Positions 1 through 8,850 of a stretch of 64,000 bases of DNA are shown here, piece by piece (position 1 is the stretch's first letter; every line of letters begins with the position of its first letter). The stretch is taken from positions 963,689-1,027,688 of the forward strand of contig NZ_JFJY01000001.1 in assembly GCF_002115785.1 (NCBI RefSeq). The letters run 5' to 3'. The notes under the pieces were generated by a model. That model was not told where the DNA came from, did not search any database, and saw only the letters and a program-made list of their open reading frames with translations. Position numbers and translations under genes: made by a program. Source of the DNA: Thalassospira sp. MCCC 1A03138. GTDB taxonomy: Bacteria; Pseudomonadota; Alphaproteobacteria; Rhodospirillales; Thalassospiraceae.

Positions 1-1413
1 TATGACGTGATCGGCAAACACCCGACCACCAAGGACATCTATGCGCAGAAACTGGTCAAGGAAGGCCTTCTGACCGAAGAACGCGTCAAGGAACTGGATC
101 AGAAATTCCAGAGCCACCTTGACGATGAATTCAAGGCATCCGAAGCCTATCGCCCGAACAAGGCAGACTGGCTCGAAGGCAAATGGTCGGGCCTCGCCTC
201 CTCGCACGGCGAAGATGCGGACTGGACCGGTCAGACTGGTGTGGAAAACGACTTGTTGCAGGAAGTTGGCCGGGCTCTTTCGACCCCGCCCAGCGACTAT
301 GACATCAACAAGAAAATCCTGCGCCAGCTCAAGGCCAAGGCCAAGATGTTCGAAACCGGCGAAGGCATTGACTGGGCAACCGGTGAAGCCCTCGCATTCG
401 GCACCCTGATGTGCGAAGGCACACCGGTGCGTCTGTCCGGTCAGGATTGCCAGCGCGGCACCTTCTCGCAGCGTCACGCAAAACTGGTCGATCAGACCAA
501 CGAGGCAAAATACACTCCGCTCAACAACATCCGTACCGGCCAGGCCGAGCTTGAAGTCCTCAACTCGCCCCTGTCCGAAGCCGGTGTTCTGGGCTTCGAA
601 TATGGCATCACCCTTGCCGAACCGCATTCGCTGGTTCTGTGGGAAGCCCAGTTCGGTGATTTTGCCAACGGTGCACAGGTCATCATCGACCAGTTCATCA
701 GCTCGGGCGAAGCCAAATGGCTGCGCATGTCGGGTCTGGTGATGCTGCTGCCGCACGGTTACGAAGGTCAGGGTCCGGAACACAGTTCCGCCCGTCTGGA
801 ACGGTATCTGCAGCTTTGTGGTGAAAACAACATGCAGGTGGCCAACGTCACGACCCCTGCAAACTATTACCACATCCTGCGCCGCCAGATCCGCCGCTCG
901 TTCCGCAAGCCACTGGTTCTGATGACGCCGAAATCGCTTCTGCGTCACAAACAGGCGGTCTCGCCGCTGTCCGACTTCGGACCGGGGACCATCTTCCAGT
1001 CCGTGATCGGCGAAACCGGCAAGCTGACCGATGCCAAAAAGGTCAAACGCGTCGTCCTGTCTGCGGGCAAGGTCTATTATGATCTGCTCGCCGAACGTGA
1101 AAACCGCGGGATTGATGATGTTGCCCTGGTGCGCGTCGAACAGCTTTATCCGTGGCCGGCCAAGGAACTGGCAGAAGAACTTGCCAAATATCCGAATGCC
1201 GACGTGGTCTGGTGTCAGGAAGAACCCGAAAACATGGGTTCGTGGTACTTCGTCGATCGTCGTATCGAAGGCGTGCTGTCTGAAATCAAACACAAGGCCA
1301 GCCGCCCGATCTATGTCGGTCGCAAGGCTGCCGCGTCCCCGGCAACGGGCTTGCTCAAGGCTCACCTGCGCGAACAGGCCGAACTGGTCGATGCCGCGCT
1401 GAGCGTAAAATAA
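1..1413 (+). CDS. sucA: 2-oxoglutarate dehydrogenase E1 subunit, 3' part
   Basis: The 5' end lies outside the window; frame 1 is open from base 1 to the TAA at 1411-1413. This is the C-terminal half (about 470 residues) of the thiamine-diphosphate E1 component, which decarboxylates 2-oxoglutarate and passes the succinyl group to the lipoyl arm of SucB. Landmarks are the transketolase-like pyrimidine-binding region (HGYEGQGPEHSSARLERYLQL) and the typical C-terminal segments VEQLYPWPAKEL and WCQEEPENMGSWYF. It is followed directly by sucB and lpd, which confirms the identity. The ATG-less first codons continue upstream, so no start should be assigned here. Confidence 0.97.
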   Translation, partial: YDVIGKHPTTKDIYAQKLVKEGLLTEERVKELDQKFQSHLDDEFKASEAYRPNKADWLEGKWSGLASSHGEDADWTGQTGVENDLLQEVGRALSTPPSDYDINKKILRQLKAKAKMFETGEGIDWATGEALAFGTLMCEGTPVRLSGQDCQRGTFSQRHAKLVDQTNEAKYTPLNNIRTGQAELEVLNSPLSEAGVLGFEYGITLAEPHSLVLWEAQFGDFANGAQVIIDQFISSGEAKWLRMSGLVMLLPHGYEGQGPEHSSARLERYLQLCGENNMQVANVTTPANYYHILRRQIRRSFRKPLVLMTPKSLLRHKQAVSPLSDFGPGTIFQSVIGETGKLTDAKKVKRVVLSAGKVYYDLLAERENRGIDDVALVRVEQLYPWPAKELAEELAKYPNADVVWCQEEPENMGSWYFVDRRIEGVLSEIKHKASRPIYVGRKAAASPATGLLKAHLREQAELVDAALSVK

Positions 1414-1420
1414 CTTTACC

Positions 1421-1444
1421 GGACGGGCGGGAAACCGCCCGTCC
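1421..1444 (+). other. sucA-sucB intergenic stem-loop with GAAA tetraloop
   Basis: A perfect 10-bp stem (GGACGGGCGG / CCGCCCGTCC) closes a GAAA loop in the 105-nt gap between sucA and sucB. No T-tract follows, so it is not an ordinary intrinsic terminator. It may stabilise the mRNA 3' end, mark a processing site or cause partial attenuation. Confidence 0.6.
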
Positions 1445-1518
1445 GACCCGCACATTCAGAATTCATTCGTATTCGGGCAGGCCCAAACTGTCTGATAGAA
1501 AAAACGGTCGAGGAAAAA

Positions 1519-2793
1519 ATGGCGACTGAAGTTAAAGTTCCCACGCTGGGCGAGTCTGTTACCGAAGCAACAATTGCGAAATGGTACAAAAAAGTCGGTG
1601 ATGCAGTTGCAGCCGATGAACCGATTGTCGAACTTGAAACCGACAAGGTCACCGTCGAAGTCAACGCACCGGTCGCTGGTGCGATTGCCGAACTGGTCGC
1701 CCAGGAAGGTGACGAAGTCGAAGTCGGCGCCCTGATCGCCATGATCAAGGAAGGTGCCGAAGGCGCTGCTCCGGCTCCGGCCAAAGAAGAAAAAGCCGAA
1801 GAACCGAAGAAAGAAGAGCCGAAAAAAGAAGAAGCCAAACCGGCTGCTGCCCCGGCAGCAAGCGCACCGGCGGCTTCGACCTCGGCCAATACCGATCATC
1901 CGCTGCCGCCTGCCGTTCGCAAACTGGTCGAAGACAAAAATCTCGATCCGTCGAAAATTCCGGCAACCGGCAAAGACGGCCGCCTGACCAAGGGCGACGT
2001 TCTGAACTTCCTCGAAGGTGGTGGATCGGCTCCGCGCGCGGCTGCTGCTGCACCGGCAGCACCTGCTGCTCCGAAGCCGGAACGCGAACTGCGCGAAGGC
2101 GAAGAACGCGTCAAGATGTCCAAGCTGCGCCAGACCATCGCGCGCCGCCTGAAAGAAGCCCAGAACACCGCGGCCATGCTGACCACTTATAACGAAGTGG
2201 ACATGACCAACCTTCTGGCCTGCCGTAACCAGTACAAGGACGGCTTTGAAAAGAAACACGGCGTGAAGCTCGGCTTCATGTCCTTCTTCATCAAGGCCTG
2301 CACCACCGCGCTGAACGAATGGCCGGCGGTCAATGCCGAGATTGATGGCAACAGCTTCATCTACAAGAACTACTGCGATATCGGCGTTGCCGTTGGTACC
2401 CCGCAGGGTCTGGTTGTTCCGGTCATCCGTTCGGCTGAAAAGAAAAGCTTTGCCGACCTCGAAAGCACCATTGTCGATTTCGGCAAACGTGCGCGTGACG
2501 GCAAACTGGGCATGGATGAAATGACCGGCGGCTCGTTCACCATTTCGAATGGTGGCGTGTTTGGCTCCCTTCTGTCCTCGCCGATCCTGAATGCGCCGCA
2601 GTCCGGTATCCTCGGCATGCACAAAACCCAGATGCGCCCGGTCGCAATCGACGGCAAAGTCGAAATCCGTCCGATGATGTATCTGGCGCTGTCCTATGAC
2701 CACCGTATCATTGACGGCCGCGAAGCCGTTTCCTTCCTGGTACGCGTCAAGGAATGCATCGAGAACCCGGAACGCATCCTGCTCGACATCTGA
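1519..2793 (+). CDS. sucB: Dihydrolipoyllysine-residue succinyltransferase (E2 of 2-oxoglutarate dehydrogenase)
   Basis: The E2 core moves the succinyl group from lipoate to CoA. Domain order is clear: a lipoyl domain at residues 1-75 with the lipoylated lysine in ETDKVT (K43), an Ala/Pro/Lys/Glu-rich swinging linker at about 78-115, a peripheral subunit-binding domain at about 120-155 ([15 protein letters not shown]...), a second A/P linker, and the catalytic domain ending in [11 protein letters not shown] with His395 and Asp399. At 424 aa it has the normal family length. The ATG is preceded by GAGGAAAAA. It sits between sucA and lpd in one operon. Confidence 0.97.
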   Translation: MATEVKVPTLGESVTEATIAKWYKKVGDAVAADEPIVELETDKVTVEVNAPVAGAIAELVAQEGDEVEVGALIAMIKEGAEGAAPAPAKEEKAEEPKKEEPKKEEAKPAAAPAASAPAASTSANTDHPLPPAVRKLVEDKNLDPSKIPATGKDGRLTKGDVLNFLEGGGSAPRAAAAAPAAPAAPKPERELREGEERVKMSKLRQTIARRLKEAQNTAAMLTTYNEVDMTNLLACRNQYKDGFEKKHGVKLGFMSFFIKACTTALNEWPAVNAEIDGNSFIYKNYCDIGVAVGTPQGLVVPVIRSAEKKSFADLESTIVDFGKRARDGKLGMDEMTGGSFTISNGGVFGSLLSSPILNAPQSGILGMHKTQMRPVAIDGKVEIRPMMYLALSYDHRIIDGREAVSFLVRVKECIENPERILLDI

Positions 2794-2817
2794 TCAGACA
2801 AAAGGATCAAAGAACTC

Positions 2818-4224
2818 ATGAGTGAGAACTACGACGTTGTCGTGATCGGTGGCGGTCCTGGCGGTTACGTTTGCGCCATCCGCGCCGCACAGCTTGGTCT
2901 CAAGGTTGCCTGCGTTGAAAAACGCGGCACCCTTGGCGGTACCTGCCTCAATGTAGGCTGCATCCCGTCCAAGGCCCTGCTTCATTCGTCCCACCTCTTC
3001 GAAGAGGCGACCGAGCATTTCGATACCCACGGCATCGAAGTCTCCAAGCCGAAGGTCAATCTCGAAAAGATGATGGCCCGCAAGGACAAGGTCGTTGACA
3101 GCAACGTCAAGGGCATTGAATTCCTGTTCAAGAAGAACAAGGTCACCTACGTCAAGGGTGCCGGCGAAATCACTTCGCCGACCACGGTCAAGGTTGCCCT
3201 TCTGGATGGCGGCGAAGAAACCATCAACGCCAAGAACATCGTGATCGCCACGGGTTCGGAAGTCACCCCGTTGCCGGGTGTCGAAATTGACGAAAAAAAC
3301 ATCGTCTCCTCGACCGGTGCACTGGTTCTTCCGAAAGTGCCGAAAAAGATGGTCGTCATTGGCGCAGGCGTGATCGGTCTCGAACTCGGTTCGGTCTGGC
3401 GTCGGCTTGGTTCCGAAGTCACCGTGATCGAATATCTCGACCGTATCCTGCCGGGCATGGATGGCGAACTGGTCAAACAGACCCAGCGCATCTTCGCCAA
3501 ACAGGGCCTCGACTTCAAACTGGGCCACAAGGTCACCGGTGCGAAATCGGGCAAGTCTGGCGTGACCCTCACGGTTGAACCGTCCAAGGGCGGCGATGCC
3601 GAGGAAATCAAGGCTGACGTCGTTCTGGTCGCCATTGGTCGCCGTCCGTTTGTCACCGGCCTTGGCCTTGACAAGGCAGGCGTCGAACTTGACGAACGCG
3701 GTCGGGTTAAAACCGACGAACACTTCCAGACCAACGTGCAGGGCATCTTTGCGATTGGCGATGCGATTGCCGGTCCGATGCTCGCCCACAAGGCCGAGGA
3801 AGACGGTGTCGCCCTTGCTGAAATGCTCGCCGGCGAAGAAGGCCATGTCGATTACGGCAAGGTCCCGGGTGTTGTTTACACCTGGCCGGAAGTTGCCGCT
3901 GTTGGCAAGACCGAAGAACAGCTGAAGGAAGAAGGCGCAGACTACAAGGTCGGCAAATTCCCCTTCACCGCCAACGGTCGTGCCAAGGCAATGGAAAGCA
4001 CCGAGGGCTTTGTGAAGATCATCGAAGACAATAAAACGCACCGTGTTGTCGGCGCGCATATTGTCGGCCCGGCTGCGGGCGATCTGATTGCCGAAGTGGT
4101 CCTTGCGATGGAATACGGCGCCTCTGCCGAAGACATCGCGCGCACCTGCCACGCCCACCCGGCCCTTGGCGAATCCGTCAAGGAAGCCGCCCTGGACGCC
4201 GACAAACGCGCGATCCACATGTAA
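2818..4224 (+). CDS. lpd: Dihydrolipoyl dehydrogenase (E3)
   Basis: This FAD disulfide oxidoreductase reoxidises dihydrolipoate using NAD+. The FAD fingerprint GGGPGGY is at residues 11-17, the redox disulfide is in [13 protein letters not shown] (C43 and C48), an NAD-binding [11 protein letters not shown] lies mid-protein, and the C-terminal catalytic pair is in HAHPALGE (His447, Glu452). The 468-aa length is standard. It begins 24 nt after sucB and ends in a strong terminator, so it closes the operon. Being adjacent to sucAB, it is the copy serving the 2-oxoglutarate complex; a second copy for pyruvate dehydrogenase may exist elsewhere. Confidence 0.97.
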   Translation: MSENYDVVVIGGGPGGYVCAIRAAQLGLKVACVEKRGTLGGTCLNVGCIPSKALLHSSHLFEEATEHFDTHGIEVSKPKVNLEKMMARKDKVVDSNVKGIEFLFKKNKVTYVKGAGEITSPTTVKVALLDGGEETINAKNIVIATGSEVTPLPGVEIDEKNIVSSTGALVLPKVPKKMVVIGAGVIGLELGSVWRRLGSEVTVIEYLDRILPGMDGELVKQTQRIFAKQGLDFKLGHKVTGAKSGKSGVTLTVEPSKGGDAEEIKADVVLVAIGRRPFVTGLGLDKAGVELDERGRVKTDEHFQTNVQGIFAIGDAIAGPMLAHKAEEDGVALAEMLAGEEGHVDYGKVPGVVYTWPEVAAVGKTEEQLKEEGADYKVGKFPFTANGRAKAMESTEGFVKIIEDNKTHRVVGAHIVGPAAGDLIAEVVLAMEYGASAEDIARTCHAHPALGESVKEAALDADKRAIHM

Positions 4225-4250
4225 TCCTGATTGGGAAAACCCGATCCGTG

Positions 4251-4285
4251 AAACGGCCGCTCCAATGGGGCGGCCGTTTTGTTTT
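4251..4285 (+). terminator. Intrinsic terminator of the suc-lpd operon
   Basis: A perfect 10-bp stem AAACGGCCGC / GCGGCCGTTT (4251-4260 with 4270-4279) is followed by TTTTGTTTTG. It lies 26 nt after the lpd stop and just before the convergent GH8 gene. Confidence 0.85.
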
Positions 4286-4295
4286 GCGGGACTTC

Positions 4296-5561
4296 CTATC
4301 GACCCGATGGTGACCAGAAATTCCCGCTCAGCACCATCATGCACAGCAACGTCACGCTATCTTCGTAATAATCCATGTGTCGATCACGGATATTGGCATA
4401 CAGATCATCCAGCCACTTCTGCCCCCCGTCATCCCCGGCCAACAGCATGGATGCCACCGCCATCGGGGCAACAAACAATGTGCTGTTTTCGCCCTCATAG
4501 GGTAACGGCAGGCCGCTTAACATATATCCCGACTGGATCGCGGCCGGGTCACCGCCCGCCCGCCCCCGCATCCAGCCTGCCATTTTTCGGGCTATCGCGG
4601 CGGCCTCAGGGTCGCCCGACATCACCGCATGGCTTGCCATCCGCCACGGCACCCGCGCCGCATTGAAATAAAACGCTGTATCGTAATAGCCTTCCAGATA
4701 GTTCGGCGGCGCGGTATGGACCTTTCCGTCCGGCTCGACAATAGCGAAATCGGGCAACAGTCCGGTTCTGGGCGATACATCGCGCTGCAACCGTTCCGCA
4801 ACTTCCAGAACCCGGATGCGTACCTGCTCCCATAACGGGTCACCGGTGGCGCGCGCAAAGGCGCTGAAATGCTCCGGCATGAAATCGGATGGCCGCGTGC
4901 CCCATTGGTCATATTCCGCCCCGGCCGGGTCCACCCAATCGCCCAGCAACGGCAACCGGCTTTGCGGACCGATCATGCTCTCGCCAATCCCGGCAATCAC
5001 CTCGCGCGCTGCTGCCAAATAGGCCTCATCCCCCCACTGATCGGCGGCCATCAACAGGGCAAACGCGATATCGGCATCGCCGTCAAACGCACTGTCATTG
5101 CCCTCTTCCGATGGCGGTATTTGCCAGCCCATCAATCTCGGATCAATGTCACTGGGCCATTGGCGGGCAAAGCGCCACAAACCATCAAAGATGGCCCTCG
5201 CCTCCGGGTCGGCCCCGGCCATCACGACCGCCATCATCATCCCGTAGCCCTGCCCTTCGGATACGGTGCGTTCCGGTTGGGTCTGCCCGAATGTCACGCG
5301 ATATTGTACATCCGCGCCGTTACCACCACTGTCGACCTTGCGCAGATAGTCGGCCTTCCATTGCTGGTAAAAGGCACGTACATCCGCATCCCGTTCCGCT
5401 GGCGACCAGCGCGACGGCAACGTCACCCCCTGCTGATACGCCTGATGCTGTGGAAAGGGCCGCAAAACAGCCTCGCCCGCACTGACCATCGGGCCAAAGA
5501 CACCGCAGAGGATGGCTCCGACCCCACCGACAATCGCCATCCGTCTCAGATAACCCATCAC
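4296..5561 (-). CDS. Secreted glycoside hydrolase family 8 (endoglucanase-like)
   Basis: A predicted exported GH8 glycosidase acting on beta-1,4 glucans. Residues 1-28 form a signal peptide (hydrophobic core ending near VSA). The mature part has the GH8 landmarks: the general-acid glutamate in SEGQGYGM (E102) and the aspartate-rich signature FDGDADIAFALLMAADQWG (D160, D162, D164). GH8 includes cellulose-synthase-associated endoglucanases (BcsZ), chitosanases and xylanases. No bcs genes are nearby, so the substrate is not settled. The first codon is GTG (5561) with an in-frame ATG directly after it (5558); GAGG lies 8 nt upstream of the GTG. Confidence 0.88.
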   Translation of the reverse strand: MMGYLRRMAIVGGVGAILCGVFGPMVSAGEAVLRPFPQHQAYQQGVTLPSRWSPAERDADVRAFYQQWKADYLRKVDSGGNGADVQYRVTFGQTQPERTVSEGQGYGMMMAVVMAGADPEARAIFDGLWRFARQWPSDIDPRLMGWQIPPSEEGNDSAFDGDADIAFALLMAADQWGDEAYLAAAREVIAGIGESMIGPQSRLPLLGDWVDPAGAEYDQWGTRPSDFMPEHFSAFARATGDPLWEQVRIRVLEVAERLQRDVSPRTGLLPDFAIVEPDGKVHTAPPNYLEGYYDTAFYFNAARVPWRMASHAVMSGDPEAAAIARKMAGWMRGRAGGDPAAIQSGYMLSGLPLPYEGENSTLFVAPMAVASMLLAGDDGGQKWLDDLYANIRDRHMDYYEDSVTLLCMMVLSGNFWSPSGR

Positions 5562-6237
5562 GAAAACCGCCTCTCAAAGACCTACTCGACGGCCTGGTGG
5601 CCATCGCATTGGTGATGATTTCACCCCGCTCGGAAATTGGCTACGACTTTATCGCGCCGCCAAACCAGAAACCTGCCTTCCCCCCAAAGGCATCACCCAC
5701 CCGGATTTCAGGTCGGGCTGCCCGATCTTGCCAACCCTTGCGCTGGAGCCACTGATGGCAACCGGGCCGATGCTATTGCTGATGCTCACCTTCCCCACCG
5801 ATGGCGACTGGGCTACTCGCTGATCACTCCTGCCGCCACTCTCGCCAAATGGTGCGGCCTGAACGGAACTCACCCGTCTTGACCCACGCTCCGATCCCGG
5901 CACGGGCGTGATGACATCGCACCCGAACCACCCCTGCTCCGCTGCGGGTCTGCCCAATCGTCGGCTCGATCCGCATCCGGCTCCGCATCGGCCCAAATCT
6001 GGCCCGCGCCCCTCCCGGCAGGCGCACCTCTCCCGTTCTGCCTTTCCGTTTCGTCAAACTTTACGCCGTCCGTTTCCGGGCCGCTTCAACGCCCGGACGC
6101 ACCACCTCTGTAATGACTTTGCTTCACACGGATCTTCCGCGCTTGGCGGTGACGACCTTCCGCCATGCGCGTCAACATCGTCGCTTTTTCATCACTTCAT
6201 CCCCTCCTTTTGACAAACAATCCGACCCCGGAAACGC
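5562..6237. other. Gene-poor, strand-asymmetric intergenic region
   Basis: About 680 bases without a convincing gene. The plus strand is C-rich and the minus strand is correspondingly G/purine-rich. Open frames on the minus strand (for example 5824-6057 and 5649-5996) have Arg/Gly-rich compositions typical of GC-rich noncoding DNA and no recognisable domain. On the minus strand, AAGGAGGGG sits just before ATGs at about 6192-6200, but these open only six codons or fewer. A similar gene-poor stretch follows the second LexA-box element at 60.6-61.4 kb. Confidence 0.5.
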
Positions 6238-6272
6238 AAAAACCCGCCAAAGCGCATCACGCTTGGCGGGTT
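6238..6272 (-). terminator. Terminator of the LexA-box small RNA, copy 1
   Basis: On the minus strand, a stem of CCCGCC/GGCGGG plus an inner AAGCG/CGCTT (one bulged base) with a 5-nt loop is followed by GGGTTTTTGCG. It ends the predicted short transcript from the LexA-box promoter. Confidence 0.7.
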
Positions 6273-6301
6273 CTGTCTCCGGACCCATTTGTCCTGTTGA
6301 C
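6238..6301 (-). ncRNA. Predicted SOS-controlled small RNA, copy 1
   Basis: Predicted RNA of about 64 nt running from just after a LexA-overlapped promoter to the terminator at 6238. It folds as a short 5' hairpin (GGAC-aaatgg-GTCC) followed by the terminator hairpin. A paralogue at 61382-61441 has the same order: LexA box, -35/-10 at the same spacing, the shared block GTCAAC, a 5' hairpin (CGGG...CCCG), CGGA, then the terminator. The stem sequences differ between copies while pairing is kept. This is an inference from sequence; no known RNA family was recognised. Confidence 0.5.
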
Positions 6302-6307
6302 TTTATC

Positions 6308-6340
6308 TTTATGCCACAAATAAAAGAACAAATCAAGAAC
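6308..6340 (-). promoter_or_regulatory. LexA box overlapping a sigma70-type promoter, copy 1
   Basis: The minus strand reads GTTCTTGATTTGTTC (6326-6340), an exact alphaproteobacterial LexA box GTTC-N7-GTTC. Inside it is a -35-like TTGATT (6331-6336), 17 nt from a -10-like CATAAA (6308-6313). LexA bound here would block the promoter. The whole arrangement recurs at 61448-61480. Confidence 0.7.
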
Positions 6341-6486
6341 ATTTTGCAGAAATCTTTGATTTCCGTTTCCGGCAAAAATTCTCGTTTATTCTCAATAAAT
6401 TATGCCATCATATTGCCCTATGAAGGACCGGTCCGCTAAGATCACCCGCCGGGATTGCCCGGATCAAGACGCAGGAGAAACCACCC

Positions 6487-6933
6487 ATGACGCTTTCGAT
6501 CGGACTTGTCGCCCACGACCGTCGCAAACGCGAAATGGCCGATTGGCTGGAAACCCACAAATCACAGTTTTCCGGCACCCGGATTTTCGCCACCGGCACC
6601 ACCGGCCGCGTGCTTCAGGAACGCTTCCCCGATCTTGATATCGTGGCCCTTAAAAGCGGCCCGTTTGGCGGGGATCAGCAGCTCGGCTCGATGATTGCGC
6701 ATGGCGAATTGCAGGCGATGTTTTTCTTCACCGACCCGATGACGCCCCAGCCCCACGATGTCGATGTCCGCGCCCTGATCCGGCTGGCCAACATGTATGA
6801 AGTGCCGATTGCATGTAACCGCAGCACCGCCGACCTTCTGATCAGCAACCCGAAATTCGAGGAAATCTGCGAACAATATCGCGGCCATTCCCCCGAACAG
6901 GTTTTTGCCGAATACCAGAACCGCAAGGTTTGA
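6487..6933 (+). CDS. mgsA: Methylglyoxal synthase
   Basis: Converts dihydroxyacetone phosphate to methylglyoxal and phosphate, a bypass of lower glycolysis used when triose phosphates build up. The family motifs are complete: LVAHDRRK (H10, D11), ATGTTGR for phosphate binding, SGPFGGDQQLG with the catalytic Asp63, DPMTPQPHDVDV with His90, and CNRSTAD. The 148-aa length is normal. The start ATG is preceded by GCAGGAGAAACCACCC. It is the first gene to the right of the LexA-box element, but that promoter points away from it. Confidence 0.93.
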   Translation: MTLSIGLVAHDRRKREMADWLETHKSQFSGTRIFATGTTGRVLQERFPDLDIVALKSGPFGGDQQLGSMIAHGELQAMFFFTDPMTPQPHDVDVRALIRLANMYEVPIACNRSTADLLISNPKFEEICEQYRGHSPEQVFAEYQNRKV

Positions 6934-6999
6934 GACATCTCCCGGCCCGCTCTGCCACCCGGCTTGGCCCACCCCACATCAAACTGATGCGACCGCCCC

Positions 7000-7926
7000 A
7001 TGCAACTCGCCTATGACCTGATCGCCGCCATCTTTCCGATCTTCGCCGCCATTCTGGTCGGGGCGGCACTCAAACGGTATCTGATCACCGGTTCTGACAT
7101 CTGGGCCGGGATTGACCGGCTGACCTATTACCTGCTGTTACCATCGCTTCTGATGGTGGAAATTTACCGTGCCGATTTCAGTTCCGGGCATGCCGGCACT
7201 GCCGTCATGGTGACACTCGGCGCGACCCTTTTCCTTGCAGCGGCACTCCTGCTGTTGCGGCCGCTGATTACCAGCAACACACCGCTCTTTACCTCGATCT
7301 TTCAGGGATCGGTTCGTTATAACAGCTATGTCCTTCTCGCCGTTGCCGATGCGCTTTATGGTAGCGAAGGTCTGGCACTGGCGATTGTCTTTGTTGCGGT
7401 GATGGTGATTGCGACCAACATGCTGGGCGTCGTGGTCCTGAATGCCTTTGCGGGTGGCAAGGGCAGCTTTAAACGTATCATGATCGGGCTTGCGCAAAAC
7501 CCGATCATCATCGCCGCCGGGGCCGGTGCGGTTCTGAATATCAGCAACATTCACGTGCCGCTGCCGATTGAAAATACCGCAGCCCTTTTCAAAACCGCAG
7601 CCCTGCCGCTCAGCCTGCTGTCGGTCGGGGCCGGACTGCGTTTTATCCTCAGTAAACAGGCATTGGGTGCCATCGCGCTTTCAACCACGATCAAGCTTGC
7701 GATCCTGCCGGTCATCACCGGCATTGCGCTGCATCTGGCCGGGGTGGAGGGCATGGTTCTGGCGATGGGGGTGCTTTATGCCGGGATGCCGTGCGCGGGG
7801 AACGCCTATATCCTCGCCCGACAGCTTAATGGCGACCCCGAAGCCATGGCCTCAATCATCACCCTCGAAACTCTCCTGTCCGCCTTCAGCATCGCTGCCA
7901 TCGCCGCCATACTGAGCATCAACTGA
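7000..7926 (+). CDS. AEC (auxin efflux carrier) family transporter
   Basis: An inner-membrane carrier of 308 aa with about ten hydrophobic helices in two five-helix halves separated by a hydrophilic stretch (about 150-170). Bacterial AEC members move small carboxylates such as malate or malonate; the substrate here cannot be told. Segments typical of the family include GSVRYNSYV in the first half and GMPCAGNAYILARQ in the second. It starts 66 nt after mgsA without a strong Shine-Dalgarno. Its last 75 bases overlap the 3' end of the opposing pseudouridine synthase gene. Confidence 0.85.
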   Translation: MQLAYDLIAAIFPIFAAILVGAALKRYLITGSDIWAGIDRLTYYLLLPSLLMVEIYRADFSSGHAGTAVMVTLGATLFLAAALLLLRPLITSNTPLFTSIFQGSVRYNSYVLLAVADALYGSEGLALAIVFVAVMVIATNMLGVVVLNAFAGGKGSFKRIMIGLAQNPIIIAAGAGAVLNISNIHVPLPIENTAALFKTAALPLSLLSVGAGLRFILSKQALGAIALSTTIKLAILPVITGIALHLAGVEGMVLAMGVLYAGMPCAGNAYILARQLNGDPEAMASIITLETLLSAFSIAAIAAILSIN

Positions 7927-8661
7927 CGCCGCATGCGGGGCATAGTCGCCCACGTAACCGCAGGCCGAAAGCCCCGGCCGCATCAGCTCCGGCGGCGGTG
8001 CATCGACCACCACCGGGTCGCGGTCGGCATGGAACGGTACAACAATCTGGCGCGACAGCAGCATCAGGGTCGGCGGCTGTCCAAAAATCGGCGGTTCATC
8101 CCCCCGGCCATAAAACGGATCGCCCAGAACCGGATGACCGATATGGTCCAGATGCACGCGAAGCTGATGTGTGCGGCCCGTATGCGGCGTTAAGGCAAGC
8201 CAGGTGATATCATTGCCCGCTTCGTCCTTGCCCCGCCCCAGCACCTGATATTCGGTCCTGGACGGCTGCCCGTCTTCATGGACCAGCATCCGCCAGCCGC
8301 TTTCATCATTGGTCTTGCCAATCGGTGCATCGATAAAGCCGTGATCATCGGCAACCGCACCGCGCACCACCGCCCAATAGGTTTTGCCGATCAGTTTTTC
8401 GGTAAACAGGCGGGTGATCTTTTTCGATGATTTCGGATGCCGGCACAGCAACAGGCACCCGGCCGTATCGCGGTCAAGCCGGTGCGCCAGGGTCGGTTCG
8501 GGCTGAATGCCGAATTTAAGGTCGGGCAGATACGCATCGACATGAAAATAGGTTTTCGGTCCGCCATGCGACGCCAATCCCGGCGGCTTGTTCAGAACGA
8601 TGACATTTGAATCGCGATGCAGAACGCTTGCGATCAGATCTTCGGCTATCGGATGGGGCAT
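7852..8661 (-). CDS. RluA-family RNA pseudouridine synthase
   Basis: Isomerises uridine to pseudouridine in rRNA or tRNA. The catalytic aspartate is in AHRLDRDTAGCLL (D63). Other RluA signatures are VLNKPPGLASHGG near the N-terminus and LTPHTGRTHQLRVHL around residue 160-175. There is no N-terminal S4 domain, so it is an RluA/TruC-like single-domain form; the target position is not deducible. The C-terminal 25 residues are acidic and unusual, and are encoded antisense to the end of the AEC gene. Confidence 0.88.
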   Translation of the reverse strand: MPHPIAEDLIASVLHRDSNVIVLNKPPGLASHGGPKTYFHVDAYLPDLKFGIQPEPTLAHRLDRDTAGCLLLCRHPKSSKKITRLFTEKLIGKTYWAVVRGAVADDHGFIDAPIGKTNDESGWRMLVHEDGQPSRTEYQVLGRGKDEAGNDITWLALTPHTGRTHQLRVHLDHIGHPVLGDPFYGRGDEPPIFGQPPTLMLLSRQIVVPFHADRDPVVVDAPPPELMRPGLSACGYVGDYAPHAASVDAQYGGDGSDAEGGQESFEGDD

Positions 8662-8744
8662 GGTCGGCCTTTCATTGTTGGCCCTGCTTTACCGCAAAGC
8701 CACACATGCTGCAATCACGCAGCAACCGGCCCCGCCCCCAAACC

Positions 8745-8774
8745 TGATCCAGATGGCAATCATCTGCGTAAGGA
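8745..8774 (+). promoter_or_regulatory. RpoE (ECF11)-type promoter of the DUF6134-SDR-NTF2 operon
   Basis: TGATCC (8745-8750), 18 nt, then TAAGGA (8769-8774). This matches the TGATCC-N18-TAAG pattern known for sigma-E/ChrR targets in Rhodobacter. The same TGATCC-N18-TA layout precedes rpoE and the FAD-oxidoreductase operon in this window. Confidence 0.75.
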
Positions 8775-8850
8775 AACACAGAATTCATTCTTCGCAATCC
8801 GGCTTTGACGCGCTTTGTTCGCCGGGGCCAAAAGCAGGGTACGTCATCAC

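Noticed and set aside
2794..4344. Long minus-strand open frame of 516 codons opposite lpd
   Set aside because: It is the antisense shadow of a certain gene, with His/Asp/Gly-rich content and no domain. The same holds for the long frames opposite sucB, glcB, phnI, phnM and katG.
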